This document shows, one piece after another, positions 10,074 through 18,583 of a stretch of 64,000 nucleotides of DNA. The first letter of the stretch is position 1. Every line of letters begins with the position of its first letter. Position numbers and translations under genes: made by a program. The stretch is taken from assembly GCA_014584395.1 (NCBI GenBank), contig JACTMY010000013.1:152465-216464 (forward strand). Direction: 5' to 3'. This stretch comes from Planctomycetota bacterium (GTDB lineage Bacteria > Planctomycetota > Planctomycetia > Gemmatales > HRBIN36). The notes under the pieces were generated by a model, which did no database searches, was not told the origin of the DNA, and worked only from the letters and a program-made list of their open reading frames with translations.

Positions 10074-11330
10074 ATGCGCTGGACAGGAGTGACTGGCCTG
10101 TGGCTCGCAGGACTCTTCCCCTTGCTCGCGGGACCGCTGCAAGAATTGAAACCGCCGGTGATTCTCAAAGCCGGTTCGGAACCGATCAATGTGGACGTAG
10201 GCCACGCCGCACCTTTTGTGGGCGACGTCAATGACGATGGCAAGCCGGCCCTGCTCGTCGGCCAGTTCGGCGAAGGCAAGCTGCGAATTTACCGTAATGT
10301 GGGCGCCCAGCACGAGCCGCGGTTCGATTCCTTCGAGTGGCTGCAAGCCGGAGGGCAGGTGGCCAAAGTGCCCACGGGCTGATGCGTCGGTTTTACTCCA
10401 CAGTTGGTGGATTTGGACAAAGATGGAATCCTCGACATCGTCTCTGGCTCGTGGCCCGGCGAACTCTACTGGTTCAAGGGCTTGGGGAAAGGCCGCTACG
10501 ACCATCCTGTCAAACTCAAAGATACAGATCAGCGTCATCTCCGGCCGGGCAGCGCCTCGACGGTGTTTGCCTGTGATTGGAATGGCGATGGCCATCTCGA
10601 CCTGCTCATGGGCAACATCGAAGGCCACGTCCTGCTGAGCCTCGGCACGGGGGATGGGTCGCTGCAGTTCGAGTCGCCGATCAAAATTCAAATCGCTGGC
10701 CAACCCATCGTCGCGAACCACGGCGATTCCCATCCCATCCTGGCGGATTGGGACCGCGACGGTTTGCCTGACTTGTTAATCGGCGCCGGTGATGGCAGCG
10801 TCGTCTGGTATCGCAACGTCGGCTCCTCGACCGAACCCAAATTCGAAAAACATCGCGTTCTGCTGAAGGCCTCGAAGAACGATATGGCGGATGAGGATGC
10901 CCCCATTCAGAACTTCAAGCCAGGCACCCGGGCCAAAATCTGCGCCGTCGATTGGAATGGCGACGGCTGGCTCGATCTGCTCGTCGGCGACTTCGGCATG
11001 ATCCGGGGGAAAAAGCCGGAGATGACCGAAGCGGACATGAAAAAGGTGCAGGAATGCCAAGAGAAAATGGCTCAGATCGATGCCAAAATGCAGCCGCTGC
11101 AGAAGGAACACCTGAAGCTGCGGACTGCCCCTGCAAATGAAGCCATGGAAGCTAAGAAGGAAAGGCTCAAGAAACGGAAGCAAATCGAGGAAGAATTGCA
11201 GAGGTTGAGCGCGGAACTACGGCCCTCGGTTGAGATCGTGCTGAAGTTTCAGCCCAGCACTTCTTATCGCGGCAACGTCTGGGTTCTGGAGCGGATTCCG
11301 CAGACCGTGGATCGATCGGATCGACGGTAG
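10074..11330 (+). CDS. Secreted FG-GAP/VCBS repeat protein with an in-frame UGA (candidate selenoprotein)
   Basis: One reading frame runs from ATG 10074 (AAGGAA upstream) to TAG 11328-11330, crossed only by a TGA at 10380-10382, codon 103. Residues 1-20 are a signal peptide. Both sides of the TGA are the same protein: FG-GAP/VCBS blades with calcium-binding Asp patterns occur before (GDVNDDGKPALLVGQF) and after (LVDLDKDGILDIVSGSW, DWNGDGHLDLLMG, DWDRDGLPDLLIG, DWNGDGWLDLLVG). A charged coiled coil spans about 317-380. The TGA is followed by TGC, so the site would read Sec-Cys (GUCVGF), and a SECIS-like hairpin follows. There is no frameshift: the phase is unchanged. Alternatives are a nonsense mutation or sequencing error at a Cys/Trp/Gly/Arg codon, giving a 102-residue truncated product. 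Family call is firm; decoding of the UGA is inference. Confidence 0.75.
10390..10418 (+). promoter_or_regulatory. SECIS-like hairpin downstream of the in-frame UGA
   Basis: GUUUUACUCCAC (10390-10401) faces GUGGAUUUGGAC (10407-10418) across the pentaloop AGUUG. Ten of twelve positions pair, with two pyrimidine mismatches; the five closing pairs under the loop are perfect. The loop begins 19 nt after the UGA and has G at its second position. Bacterial SECIS elements lie inside the coding region directly after the UGA, with a G-containing small apical loop at about this distance (18 nt in E. coli fdhF). Base pairing is seen in the sequence; SelB binding is inferred. Confidence 0.45.
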
Positions 11331-11343
11331 CCCGCTCAGCCTT

Positions 11344-11375
11344 GCCCCCGGAGGCCGTGAGCCATCGGGGCTTTT
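11344..11375 (+). terminator. Probable intrinsic terminator after the FG-GAP gene
   Basis: GCCCCCG pairs with CGGGGC (one bulged C), with an inner GGC/GCC stem around a CGTGA loop, followed by TTTT. It starts 14 bp after the TAG of the FG-GAP gene and lies before the convergent thiolase gene. Confidence 0.55.
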
Positions 11376-11388
11376 GATCGGTTGAGTT

Positions 11389-12552
11389 TCAGGCCTCGCA
11401 TCGCTCGAAGAGCGTCGCCACGCCCTGGCCCTGGCCAACGCAGAGCGAGGCGATGCCCAGCCGATGGCCTTCGTCCTTCATCCGATGGAGCAGCGTGGCG
11501 GTGATGCGCGCGCCGCTGGCGCCGATGGGGTGGCCGATGGCCACCGCCCCGCCGCGGGTATTGACGCGCTTTTCATCGATCCCCAAGAGTTTCAGGCAAC
11601 TGAGCACCTGGACGGCGAAAGCTTCGTTGATTTCAATGGCTCCCACGTCGTCGAGCTTGACGTTGGCTTTTTCGAGCAGCTTGAGGATGGCGGGCACCGG
11701 TCCGATGCCCATCTCCTCCGGCGCGACCCCCGCCACGGCCATGGCCTTGACGCGCGCCAGCGGCTGCAGCCCCAACTCCTTGGCCTTCGTCTCCGACATC
11801 ATGAGCGCGGCGGCCGCCCCGACGCTGATTTGCGAGCTATTCCCCGCCGTGACCGTGCCGCCCGAGGGGGCGAAGGCGGGTTTCAGCGCGGCCAGGGCCT
11901 CCAGGCTGCTGTCGCGGCGCACGCCCTGATCGCGGTGGACTTCCATTCGGAACCCCTGCTCATCGCGGCCCCGCATGGGGACCACTTCATCCCCCCAATG
12001 TGGGCGGTCCATGGCCGCCGCTGCCAGTTGATGGCTCCGCAGGGAAAACTCATCCTGAGCGGCGCGGGGAATGCGGTACTTGCGAGCGAGATATTCCGCG
12101 GTCAACCCCATGTGCATGATGGCTTCGCTGTGCCGGCGAAAGAGCCGGGCACTGGGGGAATAGTCCTTGTGCATGGGGATGTGGTCCATGTGCTCGACGC
12201 CGCCGGCGATCTGCACGTCGGCGACGCCGGCCATGATGGCCGCTGCGGCGTCGTTGATGGCTTGCAGGCTGGAGGAACAGTTGCGATTCACGGTCACTCC
12301 GCCCACCGTGATGGGCAGGTCGGCGATCAGGACCAGGATGCGGGCGACGTCCGCGCCTTGTTCTCCCTGCTGCTGCACGCAGCCCCAGCGCACATCCTCG
12401 ATGAGATGCGGTTCGATCCCGGTGCGTTCAATGAGCTTGAGCACCAGGTCGGCGGACAGGTCATCGGACCGAACGTCGCGGAAATAGCCCTTGTCGCCGC
12501 TGGCCCGGGCGATGGGCGTGCGGATGGCCTCCACAATCACGGCTGATCGCAT
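11389..12552 (-). CDS. fadA: Acetyl-CoA acyltransferase (thiolase)
   Basis: Cleaves 3-ketoacyl-CoA or condenses acyl-CoA units; the overall form fits degradative thiolases of beta-oxidation. The 387-residue protein has the nucleophilic Cys92 in NRNCSSSLQAI, the GHPIGASGAR histidine motif near 345 and the second catalytic Cys in CVGQGQGVA near 377. There is no membrane segment, so it is cytoplasmic. It is not adjacent to a fadB-type hydratase/dehydrogenase. The gene downstream of it on the minus strand would be the FG-GAP gene, but that is convergent, so it forms a single-gene unit or follows the MoxR gene with a 48 bp gap from the other side. Substrate chain length cannot be inferred. Confidence 0.92.
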   Translation of the reverse strand: MRSAVIVEAIRTPIARASGDKGYFRDVRSDDLSADLVLKLIERTGIEPHLIEDVRWGCVQQQGEQGADVARILVLIADLPITVGGVTVNRNCSSSLQAINDAAAAIMAGVADVQIAGGVEHMDHIPMHKDYSPSARLFRRHSEAIMHMGLTAEYLARKYRIPRAAQDEFSLRSHQLAAAAMDRPHWGDEVVPMRGRDEQGFRMEVHRDQGVRRDSSLEALAALKPAFAPSGGTVTAGNSSQISVGAAAALMMSETKAKELGLQPLARVKAMAVAGVAPEEMGIGPVPAILKLLEKANVKLDDVGAIEINEAFAVQVLSCLKLLGIDEKRVNTRGGAVAIGHPIGASGARITATLLHRMKDEGHRLGIASLCVGQGQGVATLFERCEA

Positions 12553-12600
12553 GGGGTTGGCTCCTGACTGAAGGGTTCATGGTGAAGCCGCTCGCCCGCG

Positions 12601-13644
12601 TCACGGGATCGGCACCTTGGCCAACAACTGGCCGATGATCACCTCCGGCGTCACGCCGTCGGCCTCGGCTTCGTAGCTGATAAGGATGCGGTGCCGAAGC
12701 ACGTCCGCCGCGACGGCTTTGACGTCGTGGGGCGTGACATAGGCTCGGCCCTCGAGAAAGGCGTTGGCTTTGCCCGCCAAGGCCAGTCCCAAGCTGCCGC
12801 GCGGGCTGGCTCCATACTGAATGTATCGATCCAGGGGCAGTTGATGACGTTGGGGCCTGCGCGTGGTCTGCACCAGGTCGACGATGTAATGCTTGACCTT
12901 GTCATCCAGATAAATGGCGTCGATGAAGTCGCGCAGCTCGTTGATGATGCTGGGGGTAAGGACCGCCTTGGCATGCGGCGGCGGTCCGACGTGGGCCATG
13001 CGATTGAGGATTTCCACCTCCTCGGAGCCCTCGGGATAATCGAGCTTCAGCTTCATGAGGAAGCGGTCGATCTGGGCTTCGGGCAAGGGAAACGTGCCTT
13101 CCTGCTCAATGGGATTTTGCGTTGCCAGCACCAGGAAAGGTTCGGGCAGCTTGAACGTTTCCTCGCCGATGGTGACTTGTTTTTCCTGCATGGCTTCCAG
13201 CAAGGCGCTTTGGACCTTGGCGGGAGCGCGATTGACTTCATCAGCCAGGACGAGGTTGGCGAACACCGGCCCCTTCTTGACCGAGAACTCGCTGGTGCGC
13301 GGGTTGTAAATCTGGGTGCCGATGAGGTCCGCCGGGAGCAGGTCGGGAGTGAATTGAATGCGGCTGAAGCGCAGTTGCAGGGTGTCGGCCAGGGTGCGGA
13401 CGGCGAGGGTTTTGGCCAGGCCGGGAACGCCTTCGACGAGCAGGTGGCCGCCGGTCATCAACCCCATGAGCAGCCGATCGATCAGTCGTTTCTGCCCGAC
13501 CAAGACCCGCTGCATTTCCTGAAAGAAAGGCTCGATGGAGGAGCGGAGCGTTCGCAGTCGATCCTCAAGGGCGGATGAATCCATGTCGAGCTTGGCTCTC
13601 CGGAGAACGGCCTGGGGCTTGAGGGAATGGTCGGCCTGGTGCAT
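12601..13644 (-). CDS. MoxR-type AAA+ ATPase
   Basis: AAA+ ATPase of the MoxR/RavA-like group, thought to act as a chaperone helping maturation of partner protein complexes, often with VWA-domain proteins. Visible are Walker A GVPGLAKT, Walker B LVLADEVNR, sensor I LATQNPIEQEGTFPLPEAQ with the arginine-containing IDRFLMK segment, and a C-terminal lid ending with VIIGQLLAKVPIP. Starts at TTG 13653, ATG 13644 and ATG 13584 are all in frame, and none has a strong ribosome site. I took 13644. No DUF58 or VWA gene lies next to it, although such partners are usual; the next upstream gene on the strand is a zinc-ribbon membrane protein. Confidence 0.92.
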   Translation of the reverse strand: MHQADHSLKPQAVLRRAKLDMDSSALEDRLRTLRSSIEPFFQEMQRVLVGQKRLIDRLLMGLMTGGHLLVEGVPGLAKTLAVRTLADTLQLRFSRIQFTPDLLPADLIGTQIYNPRTSEFSVKKGPVFANLVLADEVNRAPAKVQSALLEAMQEKQVTIGEETFKLPEPFLVLATQNPIEQEGTFPLPEAQIDRFLMKLKLDYPEGSEEVEILNRMAHVGPPPHAKAVLTPSIINELRDFIDAIYLDDKVKHYIVDLVQTTRRPQRHQLPLDRYIQYGASPRGSLGLALAGKANAFLEGRAYVTPHDVKAVAADVLRHRILISYEAEADGVTPEVIIGQLLAKVPIP

Positions 13645-13698
13645 GATTGCCAAGAAACGATGCCGATGCTCGATGCCGCCGGCTTTTGTCGCAATGGA

Positions 13699-14592
13699 CT
13701 ATCGGCGACGGCGGCGCGGCCGCTCCTCTTCCTCGTCTTCATCCTCTTCGTCTTCGTCCGCATCGTCTTCATCATCATCGTCGTCGTCTTCCTCCTCCTC
13801 TAGTTCGGCTTCATAATCGGTGATGCCGCGGGCACGACGAGCGCTGACGTTGAACTCATGAATCACGCCCGGATCGCGCAGCCCGACCAGGGCGAAGACG
13901 GCGAACGGGATGGTGAAGGGATAGAACAGTCCCAAGATGGCGGAAGCCATGGCCCAATTGTACTCTTCCAGCCGTTTCATCGCTTCCGCGCCTTTGATAA
14001 TGATCGCGAGATACACGAGCAAGAACAGGGTGATCCCCAGCGTGACGACAAAGACAAAGCCAGGGGCATCGTCCCGATCCCAGATTTCATCGAGGGGAAA
14101 ATAATAGCCCAGTTCGAAGCGTTTTTCGGTCAGCTTGCCGAGGCGGCTCAACTTTTCCATGTTGAACGAATAGAGCACGCAGTTCACAGTGGTCCAGAGG
14201 AAGAAGAAGACGATGATCCAGCAACTGATCAGGGCCACGCGCTTGAGCCACGTCGAGGGAAAACCGACTTGCATCCAGGCCCGGTTGCGCGCCTTTTGCT
14301 TCAGGGCGTGCAAGACGAGTTCGTCGACGCGGTCGTCCTTGGCTTCCGTGGCAACCTGATGGACGGCTTCGATGGAGTAGGGCGTATAATCATCGCCATC
14401 GTTCGTTGGTTTGGCCGGCGGGCTCGCGGGCTTGCCCGGCGAAGCGGGAGGCGGCTCTTGCGCGGCGACCGTCGCCGCGCTAGCTGGAACGGTCAGGATG
14501 CTGGTGCAATGGGGACACTTGATTTTCTTGCCCCCCAGCTCATCCTTGAGTCCCAGGCCCTTGCGGCATTGTGGACAGCGAACGCGGATCAT
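13699..14592 (-). CDS. Zinc-ribbon membrane protein with acidic tail
   Basis: Unassigned 297-residue protein. The N-terminus is a zinc ribbon: CPQC at about 6-9 and CPHC at about 26-29, separated by GLGLKDELGGKKIK. A Pro/Ala linker follows, then three hydrophobic segments (roughly residues 130-155, 190-212 and 225-250). The tail is extreme: about 25 Glu/Asp residues, then ERPRRRRR. The start at 14592 (MIRVRCPQC) places the ribbon at the N-terminus, and AAGGA lies about 10 nt upstream; a longer in-frame start at 14685 has no support. The same ribbon occurs in three other proteins of this window. Function unknown; probably a membrane protein with a cytosolic metal-binding head. Confidence 0.8.
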   Translation of the reverse strand: MIRVRCPQCRKGLGLKDELGGKKIKCPHCTSILTVPASAATVAAQEPPPASPGKPASPPAKPTNDGDDYTPYSIEAVHQVATEAKDDRVDELVLHALKQKARNRAWMQVGFPSTWLKRVALISCWIIVFFFLWTTVNCVLYSFNMEKLSRLGKLTEKRFELGYYFPLDEIWDRDDAPGFVFVVTLGITLFLLVYLAIIIKGAEAMKRLEEYNWAMASAILGLFYPFTIPFAVFALVGLRDPGVIHEFNVSARRARGITDYEAELEEEEDDDDDDEDDADEDEEDEDEEEERPRRRRR

Positions 14593-14917
14593 GGCCGAGT
14601 GGTCCTTGTGTCTTTTCCAAAAAGTCGGGCGGCGCTTCCCTTGCGGGGTCGCAGGCCGATGGTCTGGCGATTGGTCCACTTTCACTTTAGCCGATTCCCG
14701 CCGCCGTTTCCAGCCGTTACCGGGAAGGATTCGGTCGTAGGGTCGCTGCCAGGTCGAGAAGTCGATGGACTTTGCCGATCAACCGTTGCAACCCTATCCC
14801 CGGACCAGTAGAAAAATGGAACCGACGCGAAATGGCGCTCCCTGGCCTCATCAGGCTCGGGCCGCAAGCCGAACGGCGCCGGCACCCACTTGACCCCGGA
14901 TTTATTCACGGTGAGGC
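14593..14917. other. Divergent intergenic region
   Basis: A 325 bp gap between two divergently read units, the zinc-ribbon gene and the 2-oxoacid dehydrogenase operon. It must hold both promoters. I see no convincing gene, dyad or riboswitch in it; the short frames present are not protein-like. Confidence 0.5.
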
Positions 14918-16003
14918 ATGCCCAGAAAAACCATTGAATCCTTTCAGGTCGAGCATTTGCAAGTCCTGGATGAAAATGGCCAGGTGGACCCTGCGCTCGA
15001 TCCTAAACTATCCGCCGAGGATTTGAAGAAGCTCTATCGGGTCATGCTGCTGGCCCGCATGGTGGATGACCGGATGTATAAATTACAGGCCCAGGGGCGG
15101 ATGGGGACGTTTCCGGGCGTGCGCGGCCAGGAGGCTTGCGTGGGCGTGACCTATGCCCTGGAGCCGACGGATTGGCTGCAGCCCGCCTTCCGGGAAACGG
15201 CGTGCCTGTTTTGGCGCGGCATCCAACCCAAACGCGTGCTGCAATACTTCGCCGGCATGGAAGAGGGCAACGTCTTTCCCGAGGAAGCACGCACCTGGCC
15301 CATCCCCATCTGCGTCGGCAGCCAAACGCTGCACGCCACGGGCGTCGCCTGGGCCGATCAGATTCGCGGCGAAAAAAACGTCACGCTCTGCTACTTCGGC
15401 GACGGCGGCACTTCCGAGGGTGATTTCCACGAAGCCCTCAACATGGCCGGCATTTACAAGCTGCCCATCGTCTACGTCTGCATGAACAACCAATACGCCA
15501 TTTCCGTTCCACGGGCCATTCAAAGCGGTTCCAAAACGCTCGCGCAAAAAGCGATCGGCTACGGCTTCTCGGGACTGCAGATCGATGGCAACGACCTGAT
15601 GGCCGCCGTCGTTGCCGGTCGCGAGGCCGTCGCTCGAGCCAGGGCCGGGAAAGGGCCGACCCTCATTGAAATGGTGACCTACCGGCTTGGCCCGCATACC
15701 ACGGCCGATGACGCTCGCCGCTATCGATCCGAGGAGGAAGTGAAGGCCTGGCTGCCCAAGGATCCTCTGGTCCGCATGCGAAAGTTCATGGAGAAAAAGA
15801 GCTTGTGGAACGCCAACGTGCAAACAGAATGGGAAGCGGAATTCGCCGAGCTGATCGAAAAGGACGTGCAAGAATATGAAGCGGAACTGGCGGCCGTCGA
15901 TCCGATGGAAATGTTCGACGCCGTCTATGCGACGCTGACGCCCGAATTGGCCGCCCAGAAAGAACAGGCCCGGACCTATGCCCACCTGAAACATGGACAC
16001 TAG
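14918..16003 (+). CDS. pdhA: 2-oxoacid (pyruvate) dehydrogenase E1, alpha subunit
   Basis: Thiamine-diphosphate-dependent decarboxylase subunit that, with E1 beta, transfers acyl groups to the lipoyl arm of E2. The 361-residue protein shows FPGVRGQEACVGV, the TPP/Mg motif GDGGTSEGDFHEALNMAG ending in CMNNQYAIS, and YRLGPHTTADDARRYR in the C-terminal third. It is the first gene of a four-gene operon spaced 68-135 bp apart. The heterodimeric E1 organisation and the phrase HTTADDA are shared by pyruvate and branched-chain complexes, so substrate specificity between pyruvate and branched-chain 2-oxoacids is not settled by sequence. Confidence 0.94.
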   Translation: MPRKTIESFQVEHLQVLDENGQVDPALDPKLSAEDLKKLYRVMLLARMVDDRMYKLQAQGRMGTFPGVRGQEACVGVTYALEPTDWLQPAFRETACLFWRGIQPKRVLQYFAGMEEGNVFPEEARTWPIPICVGSQTLHATGVAWADQIRGEKNVTLCYFGDGGTSEGDFHEALNMAGIYKLPIVYVCMNNQYAISVPRAIQSGSKTLAQKAIGYGFSGLQIDGNDLMAAVVAGREAVARARAGKGPTLIEMVTYRLGPHTTADDARRYRSEEEVKAWLPKDPLVRMRKFMEKKSLWNANVQTEWEAEFAELIEKDVQEYEAELAAVDPMEMFDAVYATLTPELAAQKEQARTYAHLKHGH

Positions 16004-16071
16004 GTTCGCCGTCGACCCCGCGCCTCGGAGTCGGCTACGTGCGAACCCCCAACCTAATTGAGATATCGCCG

Positions 16072-17052
16072 ATGCCCAAGCTCAACATGGTGAAAGCGCT
16101 GAACCTGGCAATGCACGAGGAAATGGCTCGGGACGAGAGCGTCGTGGTCCTAGGCGAGGACGTCGGCCGGGTGGGCGGCGTCTTCCGCGTGACCGAAGGT
16201 TTGCTGGAAAAGTTTGGGGCAAAGCGGGTCATTGACACCCCGGTGTCCGAAGCAGGGATTCTGGGATGTGCCGTCGGCATGGCGCTCAACGGTTTGAAAC
16301 CGATTGCCGAAATCCAGTTCTCGGGGTTTATGTTCAATGGCTTTCATCAGCTCAATTGTCACGCCGCCCGGTTTCGCTATCGCAGTTGGGGCCGGTTCGG
16401 CGTGCCCATGGTTATGCGCGCTCCCATCGGCGGCGGCATCCGCGCCCTTGAACATCACAATGACAGCGAGGAAGCCGTCTACGTGCAATCGCCGGGGCTG
16501 AAGGCGGTTTATCCATCCACGCCGAAAACGGCCCACGGGCTGCTCCTGGCCGCTATTCGCGACCCCGATCCGGTCATGTTTCTCGAACCCAAACGGGTGT
16601 ATCGCGCCCCGGTGGAGGAGGTCGAAGAAGGGGGCGACGCCTGGCCCATCGGCAAGGCCCGTCTCATGCGGGAAGGGCAGCACCTGACCTTGATCAGTTG
16701 GGGGGCAATGTTGCAGGAAAGCTTGGAAGCTGCCGAGCAGGCGGCCAAGGAATCACACATCGAATGCGACGTCATCGACTTGCTCTCCATCGTGCCCATG
16801 GATACCGCCGCCATCATTGCGTCGGTCAGCAAGACGGGCCGCTGCGTGATCGTCCATGAAGCTCCGGCGGCGTGCGGCGTCGGCGCGGAGATCATTGCCC
16901 GGATCAATGAGCAGGCCCTGTTGCGGCTCGAAGCGCCGGTGGCTCGGGTCACCGGTTGGGATATGCCTTATCCGTTTTTTGCCAGGGAAAGCGGTTATTT
17001 ACCCAATGTGCCGCGAATTCTCGACGCCATTCGCCATACGATGGACGCTTAA
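16072..17052 (+). CDS. pdhB: 2-oxoacid (pyruvate) dehydrogenase E1, beta subunit
   Basis: Partner of the alpha subunit in the E1 heterotetramer. The 326-residue protein begins PKLNMVKALNLAMHEEM and shows GEDVGRVGGVFRVTEGL, DTPVSEAGILGCAVGMA, the RAPIGGG block and the C-terminal transketolase domain ending VTGWDMPYPF. An upstream GTG at 16039 would add 11 residues, but the ATG at 16072 gives the normal family length. It lies 68 bp after pdhA and 135 bp before the E2 gene. Confidence 0.95.
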   Translation: MPKLNMVKALNLAMHEEMARDESVVVLGEDVGRVGGVFRVTEGLLEKFGAKRVIDTPVSEAGILGCAVGMALNGLKPIAEIQFSGFMFNGFHQLNCHAARFRYRSWGRFGVPMVMRAPIGGGIRALEHHNDSEEAVYVQSPGLKAVYPSTPKTAHGLLLAAIRDPDPVMFLEPKRVYRAPVEEVEEGGDAWPIGKARLMREGQHLTLISWGAMLQESLEAAEQAAKESHIECDVIDLLSIVPMDTAAIIASVSKTGRCVIVHEAPAACGVGAEIIARINEQALLRLEAPVARVTGWDMPYPFFARESGYLPNVPRILDAIRHTMDA

Positions 17053-17187
17053 GGTCGATTTTTCCGCTAAACTAGAAGCATAAGGAAAACTCAACGCCAT
17101 TGCCCCTTCTTGCCAGCCGCGAGCGGGGGATGGCATCAACGCTCATAACCGACTCTTTTGGAACCCCTTGCCCTTGACGGACAAGTC

Positions 17188-18516
17188 ATGATCAAAGAAT
17201 TTAAACTGCCCGACCTAGGTGAAGGTCTTAAGGAAGCCACCCTGGTGAGTTGGAACATTCAGGAAGGCGACGTGGTGAAGGCCGATCAGGCGATCGCCGA
17301 GGTGGAGACGGACAAAGCGACGACGCCTTTGCCCAGCCCCTATGCGGGGAAAGTGGTCAAACTGCACGGCCAACCTGGCGAGGTGATCAAGGTCGGCGCC
17401 GTGCTGGTCGCCATCGAGACGGACGCTTCCGCCGCCGTGCCAGCTAAACCGGCCCCCGCCGCCACGCCGGCCCCCCCGGCCAAGCCCGCCCCCGCCACGG
17501 CCTCAGTCACACCCTCTCCGGCGGCGAAACCCGCGCCAACGCCTGCGCCGGTTGTCCCTGCCGACCGGCCCGTCCTCGCCGCGCCGGCCACGAGAAGGCT
17601 GGCCCGCGAACGCGGCGTGGATCTCAGGATGGTCCCAGGCTCGGGGCCAGGGGGAAGGATCACGACTGATGACGTCATGAAATTCAGCGGCGACGGCGCT
17701 AGCCGAGGAGCGGTGGCGCTCTCGGCGGACTTGATCGAACCGGTCGGCGGCGGGACCGCGGTCGGCGGCGTCAGCCGGCCCGATCTTCCCGATTTCGCCC
17801 AATACGGACCGATCGAGAAAAAACCCGCTTCGCCCATTCGCAAGCGCATCGCGCAGCGCATGGCCCTGTCCCAGTCCCTTTGTGCCACGGTCACTCACAT
17901 TGACGAAGCGGACGTGACCGAATTGGAAAACGCGCGCCGCCAAGCCAAGGACGCCGCCGCCGAGAAGGGCTATAAGCTGACGATCTTGACGATTGTCATG
18001 AAGGCTGTGGCCGCCGCCCTTAAACAGCATCCCTCGCTCAATGCCACTTATGATGAGCTGAAGGGCGAGGTCATTTACAAGCACTACTATCACCTGGGCA
18101 TCGCCGTCGATAGCCCGCAAGGCTTGCTGGTGCCGGTGGTGCGCGACGTGGATCGACGCCCCATCACGGAACTGGCCAAGGATTTGGTGGCGCTTTCCGA
18201 TGCTGCCCGCACCGGCAAAATCACGGCCGAGCAAATGCGCGGCGGCAGCTTCACAATCACCAACATCGGCGCCATCGGCGGTTTGGGCTTCACCCCGGTC
18301 ATTAATTGGCCCGAAGTCGCCATTCTGGGGCTGGGCCGGACCCATGAAAGGCTGGTTCGCTCCGAGGACGATCCCGACGAGATCACCGGACGTCTGTATC
18401 TGCCCATGTGTCTCAGTTTTGACCATCGGCTCATTGATGGAGCGGACGCTGCCCGGTTCATGAATACGGTCAAGGCTTACCTCGAACGGCCGGTGTTGCT
18501 CTTGGCGGAGATGTAG
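17188..18516 (+). CDS. pdhC: Dihydrolipoyl acyltransferase (E2) of the 2-oxoacid dehydrogenase complex
   Basis: Core protein of the complex, accepting the acyl group on its lipoate and passing it to CoA. Domains in order: one lipoyl domain (1-80) with the lipoylated Lys43 in VETDKATTPLPSP; an Ala/Pro-rich flexible linker (about 85-130); a peripheral-subunit-binding domain with TRRLARERGVDLRMVPGSG; and the catalytic chloramphenicol-acetyltransferase-like domain with FDHRLIDGADAARF, catalytic His413. The ATG at 17188 gives MIKEFKLPDLGEG, the usual start; an upstream TTG at 17158 is less likely. A single lipoyl domain is normal for many bacteria. Confidence 0.95.
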   Translation: MIKEFKLPDLGEGLKEATLVSWNIQEGDVVKADQAIAEVETDKATTPLPSPYAGKVVKLHGQPGEVIKVGAVLVAIETDASAAVPAKPAPAATPAPPAKPAPATASVTPSPAAKPAPTPAPVVPADRPVLAAPATRRLARERGVDLRMVPGSGPGGRITTDDVMKFSGDGASRGAVALSADLIEPVGGGTAVGGVSRPDLPDFAQYGPIEKKPASPIRKRIAQRMALSQSLCATVTHIDEADVTELENARRQAKDAAAEKGYKLTILTIVMKAVAAALKQHPSLNATYDELKGEVIYKHYYHLGIAVDSPQGLLVPVVRDVDRRPITELAKDLVALSDAARTGKITAEQMRGGSFTITNIGAIGGLGFTPVINWPEVAILGLGRTHERLVRSEDDPDEITGRLYLPMCLSFDHRLIDGADAARFMNTVKAYLERPVLLLAEM

Positions 18517-18583
18517 ACGAGTGGCGTGTCGTTCCTGAAGGCCCAGGTCGTTTGGCAATCAGTCCAGTCGCATAGGGGAAGCC

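Noticed and set aside
13735..13805. Tandem tcttc/tcatc-like repeats suggesting a microsatellite or array
   Set aside because: They encode the Glu/Asp-rich tail of the zinc-ribbon protein; no spacer/repeat structure.
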